From assembly GCA_017469795.1 (NCBI GenBank), contig JAFUFT010000037.1, positions 45,931-109,930 on the forward strand: DNA of 64,000 bases. The letters run 5' to 3'. The notes beneath the pieces are model-generated. The model saw only the letters and a list, made by a program, of their open reading frames with translations, was not told the origin of the DNA and did no database searches. A program made the translations under genes and the position numbers. Numbering within the stretch: the stretch's first letter is position 1; the number at the start of each line of letters is the position of its first letter. The stretch comes from Oscillospiraceae bacterium (GTDB lineage Bacteria > Bacillota > Clostridia > Oscillospirales > Oscillospiraceae). Positions 51,463 through 58,566 of the stretch are shown here, piece by piece.

Positions 51463-51465
51463 AAA

Positions 51466-51539
51466 TGGCTCCGAGTGAAGGAATCGAACCTCCATCCGGC
51501 GGGTCAAAGCCGCCTGCACTGCCATTGTGCGAACCCGGA
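51466..51539 (-). tRNA. tRNA-Gln (anticodon TTG)
   Basis: 74 bases including CCA. Acceptor TCCGGGT / ACTCGGA (one G-T pair), anticodon loop CTTTGAC within GGCGG/CCGCC. Confidence 0.93.
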
Positions 51540-51547
51540 TTATTCTT

Positions 51548-51623
51548 TGGGCAGTCTCAGTGGGATTTGAACCCACTCCGGCAGGGCCACAACCTGCAGT
51601 GCTACCAATACACCATGAGCTGC
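51548..51623 (-). tRNA. tRNA-His (anticodon GTG), with an extra base in the acceptor stem
   Basis: 76 bases including G-1 and CCA. Anticodon loop TTGTGGC within GCAGG/CCTGC; T-arm GTGGG/CCCAC is intact. The 5' acceptor strand reads GCAGCTCA but the 3' strand reads TGAGACTGC, so pairing needs an unpaired A (forward T at 51555) in the middle of the stem. Function may be impaired. Confidence 0.85.
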
Positions 51624-51700
51624 TGGTGACCCCTGTGGGACTTGAACCCAACGCCTCCGGCTTGAGAGGCCGGCGTCTTATCCAGCTTGACTAAGGGGCC
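51624..51700 (-). tRNA. tRNA-Glu (anticodon CTC)
   Basis: 77 bases including CCA. Acceptor GGCCCCT / AGGGGTC, anticodon loop CTCTCAA within CCGGC/GCCGG. Confidence 0.92.
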
Positions 51701-51703
51701 ATT

Positions 51704-51780
51704 TGGCGACTCCAGCGGGGATCGAACCCGCGACCTCCGGCGTGACAGGCCGGCGCGCTGACCATCTGCGCTATGGAGCC
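51704..51780 (-). tRNA. tRNA-Asp (anticodon GTC)
   Basis: 77 bases including CCA. Acceptor GGCTCCA / TGGAGTC, anticodon loop CTGTCAC within CCGGC/GCCGG, T-loop TTCGATC. Confidence 0.94.
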
Positions 51781-51783
51781 ATA

Positions 51784-51859
51784 TGGTGACCCATGCGAGA
51801 TTCGAACTCACTTCTCCAGCTTGAAAGGCTGGCGACGCAACCAATTTGTCTTATGGGCC
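51784..51859 (-). tRNA. tRNA-Glu (anticodon TTC)
   Basis: 76 bases including CCA. Acceptor GGCCCAT / ATGGGTC, anticodon loop CTTTCAA within CCAGC/GCTGG. First gene of the cluster. Confidence 0.93.
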
Positions 51860-51865
51860 ATATCA

Positions 51866-51892
51866 CAGCTCCGGAGATCCCGGAGCTGTTTT
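51866..51892. repeat. Inverted repeat between the HTH gene and the tRNA cluster
   Basis: CAGCTCCGG / CCGGAGCTG with a short spacer, followed by TTTT on the plus strand only. It could end minus-strand transcription from the HTH gene only weakly; role unclear. Confidence 0.4.
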
Positions 51893-51893
51893 G

Positions 51894-52148
51894 CTATGCA
51901 ATTATTTGGATTTGAAGACATTCCCCATAGACAAGAATGTCATCGATGGTAACACCGAACACCGTTGCCAGGACAACAAGATTGTCCACGGTGGGCATGG
52001 CGGTTCCACGCTGCCACTTGTAGATGGCCTGGGGCGTGGAGAAGCCAAAGATTTTTTGAAGATCCTTAACCGTGAGCCCCGTCATCTTGCGAAGTCGAAC
52101 GATGTTTCTTCCGGTTGCGGTCACGTCAATGACCGGCCATGTATTCAT
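51894..52148 (-). CDS. Small helix-turn-helix (XRE-like) regulator
   Basis: 84 residues, ATG after AGGAGGATGAA. The core RNIVRLRKMTGLTVKDLQKIFGFSTPQAIYKWQRGTAMPTVDNLVVLATVFGVTIDDILVYG is a complete XRE/Cro-type helix-turn-helix with little else. Lower GC than the flanking operons. It is directly upstream of the tRNA cluster on the same strand and downstream of a small hypothetical gene, separated by two overlapping hairpins that could influence its translation. Probably of mobile-element origin. Confidence 0.85.
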   Translation of the reverse strand: MNTWPVIDVTATGRNIVRLRKMTGLTVKDLQKIFGFSTPQAIYKWQRGTAMPTVDNLVVLATVFGVTIDDILVYGECLQIQIIA

Positions 52149-52159
52149 TTCATCCTCCT

Positions 52160-52190
52160 GTTCCGGCCCTGAGCCGGAACAGACCGGCTC
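52160..52190 (-). promoter_or_regulatory. Two mutually exclusive hairpins before the HTH gene
   Basis: On the minus strand GAGCCGG-N6-CCGGCTC is followed and overlapped by GTTCCGGC-N5-GCCGGAAC, the second ending right at the AGGAGG ribosome binding site. The first hairpin also contains the stop of the upstream small frame. Confidence 0.45.
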
Positions 52191-52389
52191 AGTTGGCCTT
52201 AAAGTTATAGATTGGTTTCAGTACTTCGATCACATCAACGCTCTCTGAGATCACGTCGATGATGTCCTCCAGAGACTTGTAGGCCATAGGCGCTTCATCC
52301 AGGGTTGAATTGTCCTCCGCGGCCTTGGCAAAATACACTGCAGTGTTTACTTTTCCTAGAATCTCAAACAAATCTTTCACCTCGTGCAT
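52189..52389 (-). CDS. Small hypothetical protein
   Basis: Up to 66 residues. The ATG lies right after the T-run of a terminator, without a good ribosome binding site. A TTG at 52371 (six codons in) has GAGGTGAAAGAT just upstream and is the better start, giving ~60 residues (FEILGKVNTAVYFAKAAEDNSTL...SLEDIIDVISESVDVIEVLKPIYNFKAN). Helical, acidic, no known domain. Upstream neighbour of the HTH gene. Confidence 0.5.
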   Translation of the reverse strand: MHEVKDLFEILGKVNTAVYFAKAAEDNSTLDEAPMAYKSLEDIIDVISESVDVIEVLKPIYNFKAN

Positions 52390-52391
52390 AC

Positions 52392-52426
52392 AAAAAAGCC
52401 GCCTACCTCATACGAGACAAGCGGCC
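52392..52426 (-). terminator. Terminator after the 46-residue gene
   Basis: Minus-strand GCCGC ... GCGGC hairpin with partial inner pairing, followed by TTTTTTG. Confidence 0.65.
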
Positions 52427-52442
52427 ATAAATCCTAAACTGC

Positions 52443-52583
52443 CTATTGTGGCATAACGGTTCTGTAGTCCGGTATTGTCTCATAAGGGCGTGACAAAGCA
52501 TCATGCAGTTCAAAATCAAAACTGCACAGCGAAGGCTCCAGATATTCAGCTTTCATCATTGAGTTCCATTGAATACGAAGCAT
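52443..52583 (-). CDS. 46-residue hypothetical protein
   Basis: ATG at 52583 with GGAAAGGA seven bases upstream, a promoter further upstream and a terminator after the stop: a complete small transcription unit. The product begins MLRIQWNSMMKAEYLEPSLC and continues SFDFELHDALSRPYETIPDYRTVMPQ. No membrane segment or known domain. Low-GC element-like surroundings. Confidence 0.6.
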   Translation of the reverse strand: MLRIQWNSMMKAEYLEPSLCSFDFELHDALSRPYETIPDYRTVMPQ

Positions 52584-52624
52584 AGCTTTGTCCTTTCCGG
52601 GCGTCGCCCTGATGTTATGATCAA

Positions 52625-52653
52625 ACTATAACACTGTATTTCCTTTTTGTAAA
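52625..52653 (-). promoter_or_regulatory. Promoter of the 46-residue gene
   Basis: Minus-strand TTTACA (52648-52653), 17 bp, TATAGT (52625-52630). Confidence 0.65.
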
Positions 52654-52716
52654 GTAAACTCGTAGTATAAAAAACCATCTAAGCAACGTGATTACTGCCT
52701 TTATTTGGCCCCTGAC

Positions 52717-53745
52717 TCAGTCTTCAAACCGAATGACCTGCTCCTCCGCATCAACAACAGCCTCCACCCCAAATGGGATAATGCACCGGGGCATGGCGTG
52801 GCCCACATTCAGATTGAAGGCCACCGGGATTGTGGGATCGTCTATGACCTGCACCAGAAGCTGCCGGTACTCCTCTGCATAGCTCTCGTCCATGGGCTTT
52901 CCTGCCAGGACGCCGGACACTGCCTCGAATACCCCCGCTCCCTTCAGGTACTCCAGTGCCTCCCGATACTTCTCCGGCGAAGGCTTCTCCTCGCTGGTCT
53001 CCAGCAGAAGGATCCTCCCCTTCCAGTCCGCCGCGTCCGGGAACAGCCCGTACTTTTCGCACAGCAGGGGCATATCCGCATACCGCTCGGGACTGAACAG
53101 ATCGTACAGGGAATCGATGCATCCGCCGAGGATCTTCCCGGAGAATACGGCCGGCCCCTGAAGCAGTTCAAACCCGTGATTGGGGCGGCCTTCCAGCGCT
53201 ACGCCAACCTGATCCGGCGCAAAGCTTTTCCGTTCTTCGTACCAGACACGGCTGGGCCGGATCTCCCGGATCGTTCCGGTCGTGATCAGTTCCTCGAAAT
53301 ACGCTCTGGTATACGGGAGCATTACCGGGCCAAGCTCGCACAGATCGGGCAGGAACGCCTGCCCGTAAAAGGAGCGCAGTCCCACCTTGTGAAGCATCAG
53401 GTGATTGATCGTCGTATCGGAAAAGCCGAGGAACACCTTGTCCCTTACGGCATCGGCCAGCTCGTTCCCGTCGAACAGATACGGCAGGAGCCGGTAGGTG
53501 TCGTCCCCGCCGATGGCGCACAGGATCATGTCGATCTTCGGATCCCGGAAGGCCTCCAGCAGGTCCTCCGCCCGCTTTTCAGGATGCGCCTTCAGGTAGT
53601 CCATGCCCTTCCGGGCATTCGGCATGAACTTCACGTTCAGCCCGTATTCCTCCAGTCTTTTGCGTCCGATCTCGACCTCGAAGTCCACAAAGGACTCTCC
53701 GATGATCCCGCTGGACAGACTGACGATGGCAACATTACGAATCAT
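52717..53745 (-). CDS. S66-family (LD-carboxypeptidase / MccF-like) protein
   Basis: 342 residues from the ATG after GGAGGAAAT. Two-domain S66 fold: N-terminal VAIVSLSSGIIGE, the nucleophile region MILCAIGGDDTYRLLPYLF, FLGFSDTTINHLML, YGQAFLPDL, then C-terminal FSGKILGGCIDSLYDLF and NVGHAMPRCIIPFG (catalytic His). In LdcA and MccF the nucleophile in GGxxS is Ser; here it is Thr (GGDDT), as seen directly. Cytoplasmic. Possible roles are peptidoglycan tetrapeptide recycling or peptide-antibiotic detoxification. It follows a methyltransferase gene on the same strand. Confidence 0.87.
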   Translation of the reverse strand: MIRNVAIVSLSSGIIGESFVDFEVEIGRKRLEEYGLNVKFMPNARKGMDYLKAHPEKRAEDLLEAFRDPKIDMILCAIGGDDTYRLLPYLFDGNELADAVRDKVFLGFSDTTINHLMLHKVGLRSFYGQAFLPDLCELGPVMLPYTRAYFEELITTGTIREIRPSRVWYEERKSFAPDQVGVALEGRPNHGFELLQGPAVFSGKILGGCIDSLYDLFSPERYADMPLLCEKYGLFPDAADWKGRILLLETSEEKPSPEKYREALEYLKGAGVFEAVSGVLAGKPMDESYAEEYRQLLVQVIDDPTIPVAFNLNVGHAMPRCIIPFGVEAVVDAEEQVIRFED

Positions 53746-53780
53746 ATTTCCTCCGTTTCCGGGCGCACTCTGCGCCCCAC

Positions 53781-54545
53781 TCATGGCTTCTCTTTTCCCG
53801 CGATGACGATCGGCTGATAAAAACCGGTTTCCTTCGGGAACTCCCATTCGACATTGGAGAACCCGCCTGCCAGAAGCAGCTCCGTGAGTTCCTCCCGGCG
53901 GGTCGCCCTGTATTCACAGACAAATTTATTGACCGCAAGCGTCTTCCCGTCGTCAATAATATATTGTGTAAGAAGATAGCTGTCTCCCTGCCAGTCCCAG
54001 GTCTGGAAGGAGACCCGCTGTCCACTATCCGTCCTGTGGATATAGGGAGGCGAATAGGGCGGTTTTGTCTCCAGGAGGCTGTCGTAATCCCGGATGCTTG
54101 CGGCGAAGATGCCGTCCGGCCGGACCCGCCCGGCAATGCTATTGACCGCTGCGGCCAGAGCCTCGCGAGTGGGCATGTGCGGCAGCGCGTTGTCCATGGC
54201 GATCACGATGTCAAACTGTTCGGAGAAGCTTTCGGACAGGGCACAGAAGTCCGCCCGGTCAAACCGGATTTTGACGCCGTTTTCCTCTGCGCGCTTTCTC
54301 GCCTCCGTCAGCGCGCCCCGGCTGAGATCCGAGGCGGTGACTTCGTATCCGAGAGCCGCCAGGCCGATGGCCTGGGTCCCGATGCCGCAGGCACAGTCCA
54401 GAATCTCCGCGCTCCGGTCAAATCCCCGGGCCCGGAAGAGCCGGTCCAGAAGCGCCGCCTGTTCCCGGGTCGCAAGCTTCCAGTCGGAAAAGAGCTTGTC
54501 ATATTGTGTCGAGAGCTTATCGTAAAAGGTCTGTGTGATATCCAT
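53781..54545 (-). CDS. Class I SAM-dependent methyltransferase
   Basis: 254 residues from the ATG after AGGAGGAAAACAC. Motif I EILDCACGIGTQAIGLAALGYEVTASDLS (glycine-rich SAM loop and acidic Asp), FDRADFCALSE, FDIVIAMDNALPHMP, and a C-terminal beta region. No target-recognition domain, so a small-molecule substrate is likely. It lies 35 bases before the S66 gene and 25 bases after the DUF3990 gene, all co-oriented. Confidence 0.9.
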   Translation of the reverse strand: MDITQTFYDKLSTQYDKLFSDWKLATREQAALLDRLFRARGFDRSAEILDCACGIGTQAIGLAALGYEVTASDLSRGALTEARKRAEENGVKIRFDRADFCALSESFSEQFDIVIAMDNALPHMPTREALAAAVNSIAGRVRPDGIFAASIRDYDSLLETKPPYSPPYIHRTDSGQRVSFQTWDWQGDSYLLTQYIIDDGKTLAVNKFVCEYRATRREELTELLLAGGFSNVEWEFPKETGFYQPIVIAGKEKP

Positions 54546-54570
54546 GTGTTTTCCTCCTGCCAAGTAGGGC

Positions 54571-55098
54571 TCAGTCCCCGGCGATCTCCTGCATGGCCGC
54601 CGCAAAAGCCGAAGCGTACGCGTCCTGTTCCGCTTTTCGCTGCTTGGGATCCGGCGCTGTGATCGTTTCCGTCCGCAGCCACCGGAGCTGTCGCAAGGCC
54701 CGCTCCGTCTTCACGGCCACCTGTGTGTATTCCGGCCCGATCCGCAGCAGCTTCATGGCGTCTTCCGCCTCGAGGTATCCGCTGCTGATGATCCCGAAGG
54801 TCTCGAAGATCGTGTCGTTGGCGATGGGGCCGATCACCACGTCCGCTGCGACGCCGTCCTCGACTCTGCGGTTGCGGAAGATATATCGGAACCAGTCCTC
54901 GTCCCGCCGGAATCTGTGAATCAGCAGGCCGTCCTCATCCAGCTTATATACATTTATGATCGAATCCGCTCCCGCCCAGCGGGATGCAAACTCCGGATCG
55001 GGGGTCAGATAGAATCCCTGTCCGAAATCCGCGTTCTTCCTTCCCCTGCGGAGATCCGGCTTGCGGATCACTGCATTACTGGTGTGATATAGTATCAT
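54571..55098 (-). CDS. DUF3990 (ADP-ribosyltransferase-like fold) protein
   Basis: 175 residues, ATG after GGGAGAAACCT. The N-terminal MILYHTSNAVIRKPDLRRGRKNADFGQGFYLTPDPEFASRWA is the DUF3990 signature, a family placed with ADP-ribosyltransferase-like folds. The middle part (NVYKLDEDGLLIHRFRRDEDWFRYIFRNRR ... ADVVIGPIANDT) is as expected. Such proteins are candidates for toxin-like or effector ADP-ribosylation but activity is unproven. No antitoxin is recognisable; the adjacent methyltransferase is the only tightly linked gene. Confidence 0.8.
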   Translation of the reverse strand: MILYHTSNAVIRKPDLRRGRKNADFGQGFYLTPDPEFASRWAGADSIINVYKLDEDGLLIHRFRRDEDWFRYIFRNRRVEDGVAADVVIGPIANDTIFETFGIISSGYLEAEDAMKLLRIGPEYTQVAVKTERALRQLRWLRTETITAPDPKQRKAEQDAYASAFAAAMQEIAGD

Positions 55099-55289
55099 AG
55101 GTTTCTCCCTGCTATTGTCATTCCCGGTCTGCCGTCAAAAGGGCACTTTCTCAATCATCGCCGTTCCGGATCCCGGGCTTTCCCCAACGGGCCGAGGCGT
55201 TTTCGAGATACCACATTATACCCAATCTGCGCTTTTTATGCAAGGCTCCCGCAGCCGCGTCTCCCCGCTTACATCCAACTCCGTACACC

Positions 55290-55318
55290 TTGCAAAGCGG
55301 CCTGCCGGGGACTATAAT
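55290..55318 (+). promoter_or_regulatory. Promoter of the GT4 / GH13 genes
   Basis: TTGCAA (55290-55295), 17 bp, TATAAT (55313-55318). Confidence 0.75.
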
Positions 55319-55347
55319 AATCACAAACGAACCGAGGTGCTATTTAC

Positions 55348-56748
55348 ATGAAAATCTGTCTGCTCAACGATTCCTTCCCGCCGGTCATCGACGGGGTGGT
55401 AAATGTGGTGATGAACTACGCCGACTACCTGGTCCGGGACCATGAGGCCGGAGTCATCGTGGGAACGCCGAGGTATCCCGATGCGGACTACAGCGTCTAC
55501 CCCTACCCCGTGGTGCCCTACCACAGCTTTGACACCGCCGGGATCACCAGCGGATACCGCACCGGGAATCCCTTTCAGGAAAAGGCGGTGTCGGAACTGG
55601 CGGCTTTCTCGCCGGATCTGATCCACGCCCACTGTCCCGCCTCCGCCACAGTCATCGCACGGCTACTGCGGGAGGAGACCGGAGCGCCCATCGTCTTTAC
55701 CTATCACACCAAATACGACATCGACATCGAACGGGTGGTCAGGACCCGTCTGGCCGCCCGGGAAGGCATCCGGGCCATGGTCCGGAATATCGAAGCCACT
55801 GACGACGTGTGGGTGGTCAGCGAGGGCGCCGGCCGGAGTCTGACGGCGCTGGGTTTTCAGGGTGACTGGCGGGTCATGCCCAACGGCGTGGACTTCCGGC
55901 AGGGCCGGGCGGATCCCGAGGCTGTCGCCCGGGTCACAGGGGACTTCGATCTGCCGGAGGGGGTGCCGGTCCTGCTCTTTGTGGGACGGCTCATGACCTA
56001 CAAGGGCCTTCCGCTGATCCTGGACGCCCTGAAGATGCTCTCGGATGCAGGGCAGGACTTCCGCATGGTCTTTGTGGGCAAGGGCCCGGACCGGGAGCTT
56101 CTGGAGGAGAGGGCCACGAATCTGGGACTCATGGACACGGAGACTTCCCCCGGCAAGTGCCTGTTCGTGGGGCCTGTCTACGATCGGGAGGCCCTTCGGG
56201 CCTTTAACACCCGGGCGGATCTGTTCCTGTTCCCCTCCACCTTCGACACCAACGGTCTGGTGGTACGGGAGGCAGCGGCCTGCGGCCTTGCCAGCGTACT
56301 GATCCGGGGCTCCTGCGCCGCCGAGGGGGTCACGGACGGGCAGAACGGCTTCACCATTGAGGAAAATGCCGAAGCCCTCTTTGCCCTTCTGCAGTCCGCC
56401 TGCCGGGATCTTCCCCACCTGCATCAGGTGGGACAGCGGGCCATGGAGGAGCTCTACCTCTCCTGGCAGAGCTGCGTATCGATGGCATGGGACCGCTACG
56501 GCGAGGTTCTGGAGCTGCGCCGGGCAGGTAAGCTGCCGGCCAAGAAGAAGCTGCCGGAGGACTACCTTCTGTCCTTCACCGCAAAGAGCATGGAGGCGGA
56601 GGCAAGACGCCGGAAGATCCGGCAGGCCCTCTTCCACGACTTCAAGGAGACCGCCGTGGGCATGATGGAAAACTTCCAGGAGGCCGGCGAGAATGCCGAG
56701 CACTTCTGGGATCATCTGGCGGAGGAGCTCCGCCGGGACAGGAAGTGA
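55348..56748 (+). CDS. Family 4 glycosyltransferase
   Basis: 466 residues. GT-B fold: N-terminal LLNDSFPPVIDGVVNVVMNYADYLVRDHEAGVIVGTP, acceptor-side HAHCPASATVIARLL and FTYHTKYDIDIERVV. The C-terminal donor domain follows: PVLLFVGRLMTYKGLPLILDALKML, the E-x7-E region (STFDTNGLVVREAAACGLASVLIRGSCAAEGV). Similar in kind to diacylglycerol glucosyltransferases. The last ~90 residues are helical and charged. It is four bases before the GH13 gene, suggesting a glycolipid or glucan-related role. Confidence 0.9.
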   Translation: MKICLLNDSFPPVIDGVVNVVMNYADYLVRDHEAGVIVGTPRYPDADYSVYPYPVVPYHSFDTAGITSGYRTGNPFQEKAVSELAAFSPDLIHAHCPASATVIARLLREETGAPIVFTYHTKYDIDIERVVRTRLAAREGIRAMVRNIEATDDVWVVSEGAGRSLTALGFQGDWRVMPNGVDFRQGRADPEAVARVTGDFDLPEGVPVLLFVGRLMTYKGLPLILDALKMLSDAGQDFRMVFVGKGPDRELLEERATNLGLMDTETSPGKCLFVGPVYDREALRAFNTRADLFLFPSTFDTNGLVVREAAACGLASVLIRGSCAAEGVTDGQNGFTIEENAEALFALLQSACRDLPHLHQVGQRAMEELYLSWQSCVSMAWDRYGEVLELRRAGKLPAKKKLPEDYLLSFTAKSMEAEARRRKIRQALFHDFKETAVGMMENFQEAGENAEHFWDHLAEELRRDRK

Positions 56749-56752
56749 AATC

Positions 56753-58444
56753 ATGAAACAGTACAATTTCCGCCGCATGAGCTTCTACCAGATCTGGATC
56801 CGGAGCTTTTCAGACGGCAACGGAGACGGCATCGGGGATCTGTACGGCGTCTACGACAAGCTCGACTACATTGCCTCCCTTGGGGTGGACGGGATCTGGT
56901 TCTCCCCCATCTATCCCTCCCCCAACGCGGACTACGGATATGACATCTCCGACTACCGGAATATCCACCCCGACTACGGGGATCTGGAGCAGTTCAAAAG
57001 AGTACTGGACAAGGCCCACCGGCTCGGGCTCAAGGTCCTGATGGATCTGGTCATCAACCACACCTCCGACGAGCATCCCTGGTTCCTCGAGAGCCGGAAG
57101 AGCCGAACCGGCCCCTACAGCGACTACTATATCTGGCGGGATCCCCGCTGGGACGGGGAAAAGCGCCTGCCGCCCAACAACTGGTACAGCCAGTTCGAGG
57201 GGCTCGCCTGGGAATACTGCCCGGAACGGGAGCAGTATTATCTCCACGTCTTTGCCAAAAAGCAGCCGGACCTGAATATGGACAACCCGAAGGTCCGGGA
57301 AGAGGTCAAGGGCATCATGCGCTTCTGGCTGGAGATGGGAGTGGACGGATTCCGGGCGGACGTGATCACCTACATCTCCAAGCATCCCCGGCTGCCGGAC
57401 GGGATCCCCTTCCTGCCGGCCATCAACGGCCTGCCCTTCTACAAGGACGGCCCCAACCTTTTAACGTATCTCCGGGAGTTCCGGGCCGTGGCGCTGGAGT
57501 ACGGGGCCATTGAGCTAGGGGAGGCGCCCATGACCCCGGTGAAGACCGCCCTCCGCTATCTCTGCGGGCCGGACCGGGTGCTGGATATGATGATCCAATT
57601 CGACACGATGATGGCGGACTGCTTTTTCACCGAATTCGTCCATCATCCCTTCTCGCTGGTGAAGTTCAAGCGCGCCTGCGACAAATGGCAGTACGCACTG
57701 GAGGGCCGGGCCTGGAATGCGCTGTATCTGGAGAACCACGACCACCCCCGGTCCATCAGCCGCTACGGCAGTGAGAAGTTCTGGCGGGAATCGGGCACCA
57801 TGCTGGCGGCCTGCTACCTTCTTCAGCGGGGCACGCCCCTGATCTATCAGGGGCAGGAGCTGGGCATGACGAATATCCGTCTGCCCTCCATCGAACACTA
57901 CGAGGACGTGGCGTCCATCAACGCCTACCACACATTCCTGACCCACCAGTCTGCGGAAAAGCGGCTCCGCCGCATCCACCGATCCTCCCGGGATTCCGCC
58001 CGGACGCCGGTCCAGTGGAGCGGCGGACAGAACGCAGGCTTCTCAGACGTGGAGCCGTGGTTTTATGTAAACCAAAACTATCCGGAGATCAACGCCGAAG
58101 CCGAGGAGCGCGACCCCGACAGCATCCTGAACTTCTACCGGAAATGCCTCCGGCTCCGCAAGTCCTCCGAGACGCTGCTCGCCGGCCGCTATCGGGATCT
58201 CCTCCCCCTGCATCCCCGGCTCTTCCTCTACGAGCGCTCCCTTCAGGGGGAACGCATTCTGGTGGCCTGCGCTTTCTCCGAAAAGCCTGTTCCGCTCCGG
58301 CTTCCCAAAGGGTATGATATCGCCCGAGGAGAACTGCTGCTGGGCAACTACCCGGATGCGGGAGACCCGGCGCTGCTTCGGCCCTATGAGGTGCGGGTGA
58401 TCCGCTTTGCCGCCAATTTCTCAAACACGGGTACTGACTTTTGA
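56753..58444 (+). CDS. GH13 alpha-glucosidase (oligo-1,6-glucosidase / trehalose-hydrolase type)
   Basis: 563 residues from the ATG following the GT4 stop; a longer frame overlapping GT4 has no ribosome binding site. Calcium-loop DGNGDGIGDL (21-30), region I DLVINHTS (98-105), nucleophile Asp203 in GVDGFRADV, acid/base Glu257 in IELGEAP, and Asp330 in ENHDHPRS. A C-terminal beta domain is present. No signal peptide, so intracellular; hydrolyses short alpha-glucosides delivered to the cytoplasm. Confidence 0.94.
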   Translation: MKQYNFRRMSFYQIWIRSFSDGNGDGIGDLYGVYDKLDYIASLGVDGIWFSPIYPSPNADYGYDISDYRNIHPDYGDLEQFKRVLDKAHRLGLKVLMDLVINHTSDEHPWFLESRKSRTGPYSDYYIWRDPRWDGEKRLPPNNWYSQFEGLAWEYCPEREQYYLHVFAKKQPDLNMDNPKVREEVKGIMRFWLEMGVDGFRADVITYISKHPRLPDGIPFLPAINGLPFYKDGPNLLTYLREFRAVALEYGAIELGEAPMTPVKTALRYLCGPDRVLDMMIQFDTMMADCFFTEFVHHPFSLVKFKRACDKWQYALEGRAWNALYLENHDHPRSISRYGSEKFWRESGTMLAACYLLQRGTPLIYQGQELGMTNIRLPSIEHYEDVASINAYHTFLTHQSAEKRLRRIHRSSRDSARTPVQWSGGQNAGFSDVEPWFYVNQNYPEINAEAEERDPDSILNFYRKCLRLRKSSETLLAGRYRDLLPLHPRLFLYERSLQGERILVACAFSEKPVPLRLPKGYDIARGELLLGNYPDAGDPALLRPYEVRVIRFAANFSNTGTDF

Positions 58445-58462
58445 CCGGTTCTGTGCTACAAT
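58434..58462 (+). promoter_or_regulatory. Promoter of the lipase-like hydrolase gene
   Basis: TACAAT (58457-58462) with a TGC extension; a weak -35 (CTGACT, 58434-58439) lies 17 bp upstream in the end of the GH13 gene. Confidence 0.5.
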
Positions 58463-58566
58463 GTTGCTGTATCAAAATAAAATACGGACAAAGAAAACAG
58501 CCGAAGACTTCAGTCCGGGAATCCCGTTGTGGAGCACCCAACCAGACCGATAAGGAGGACAACACG

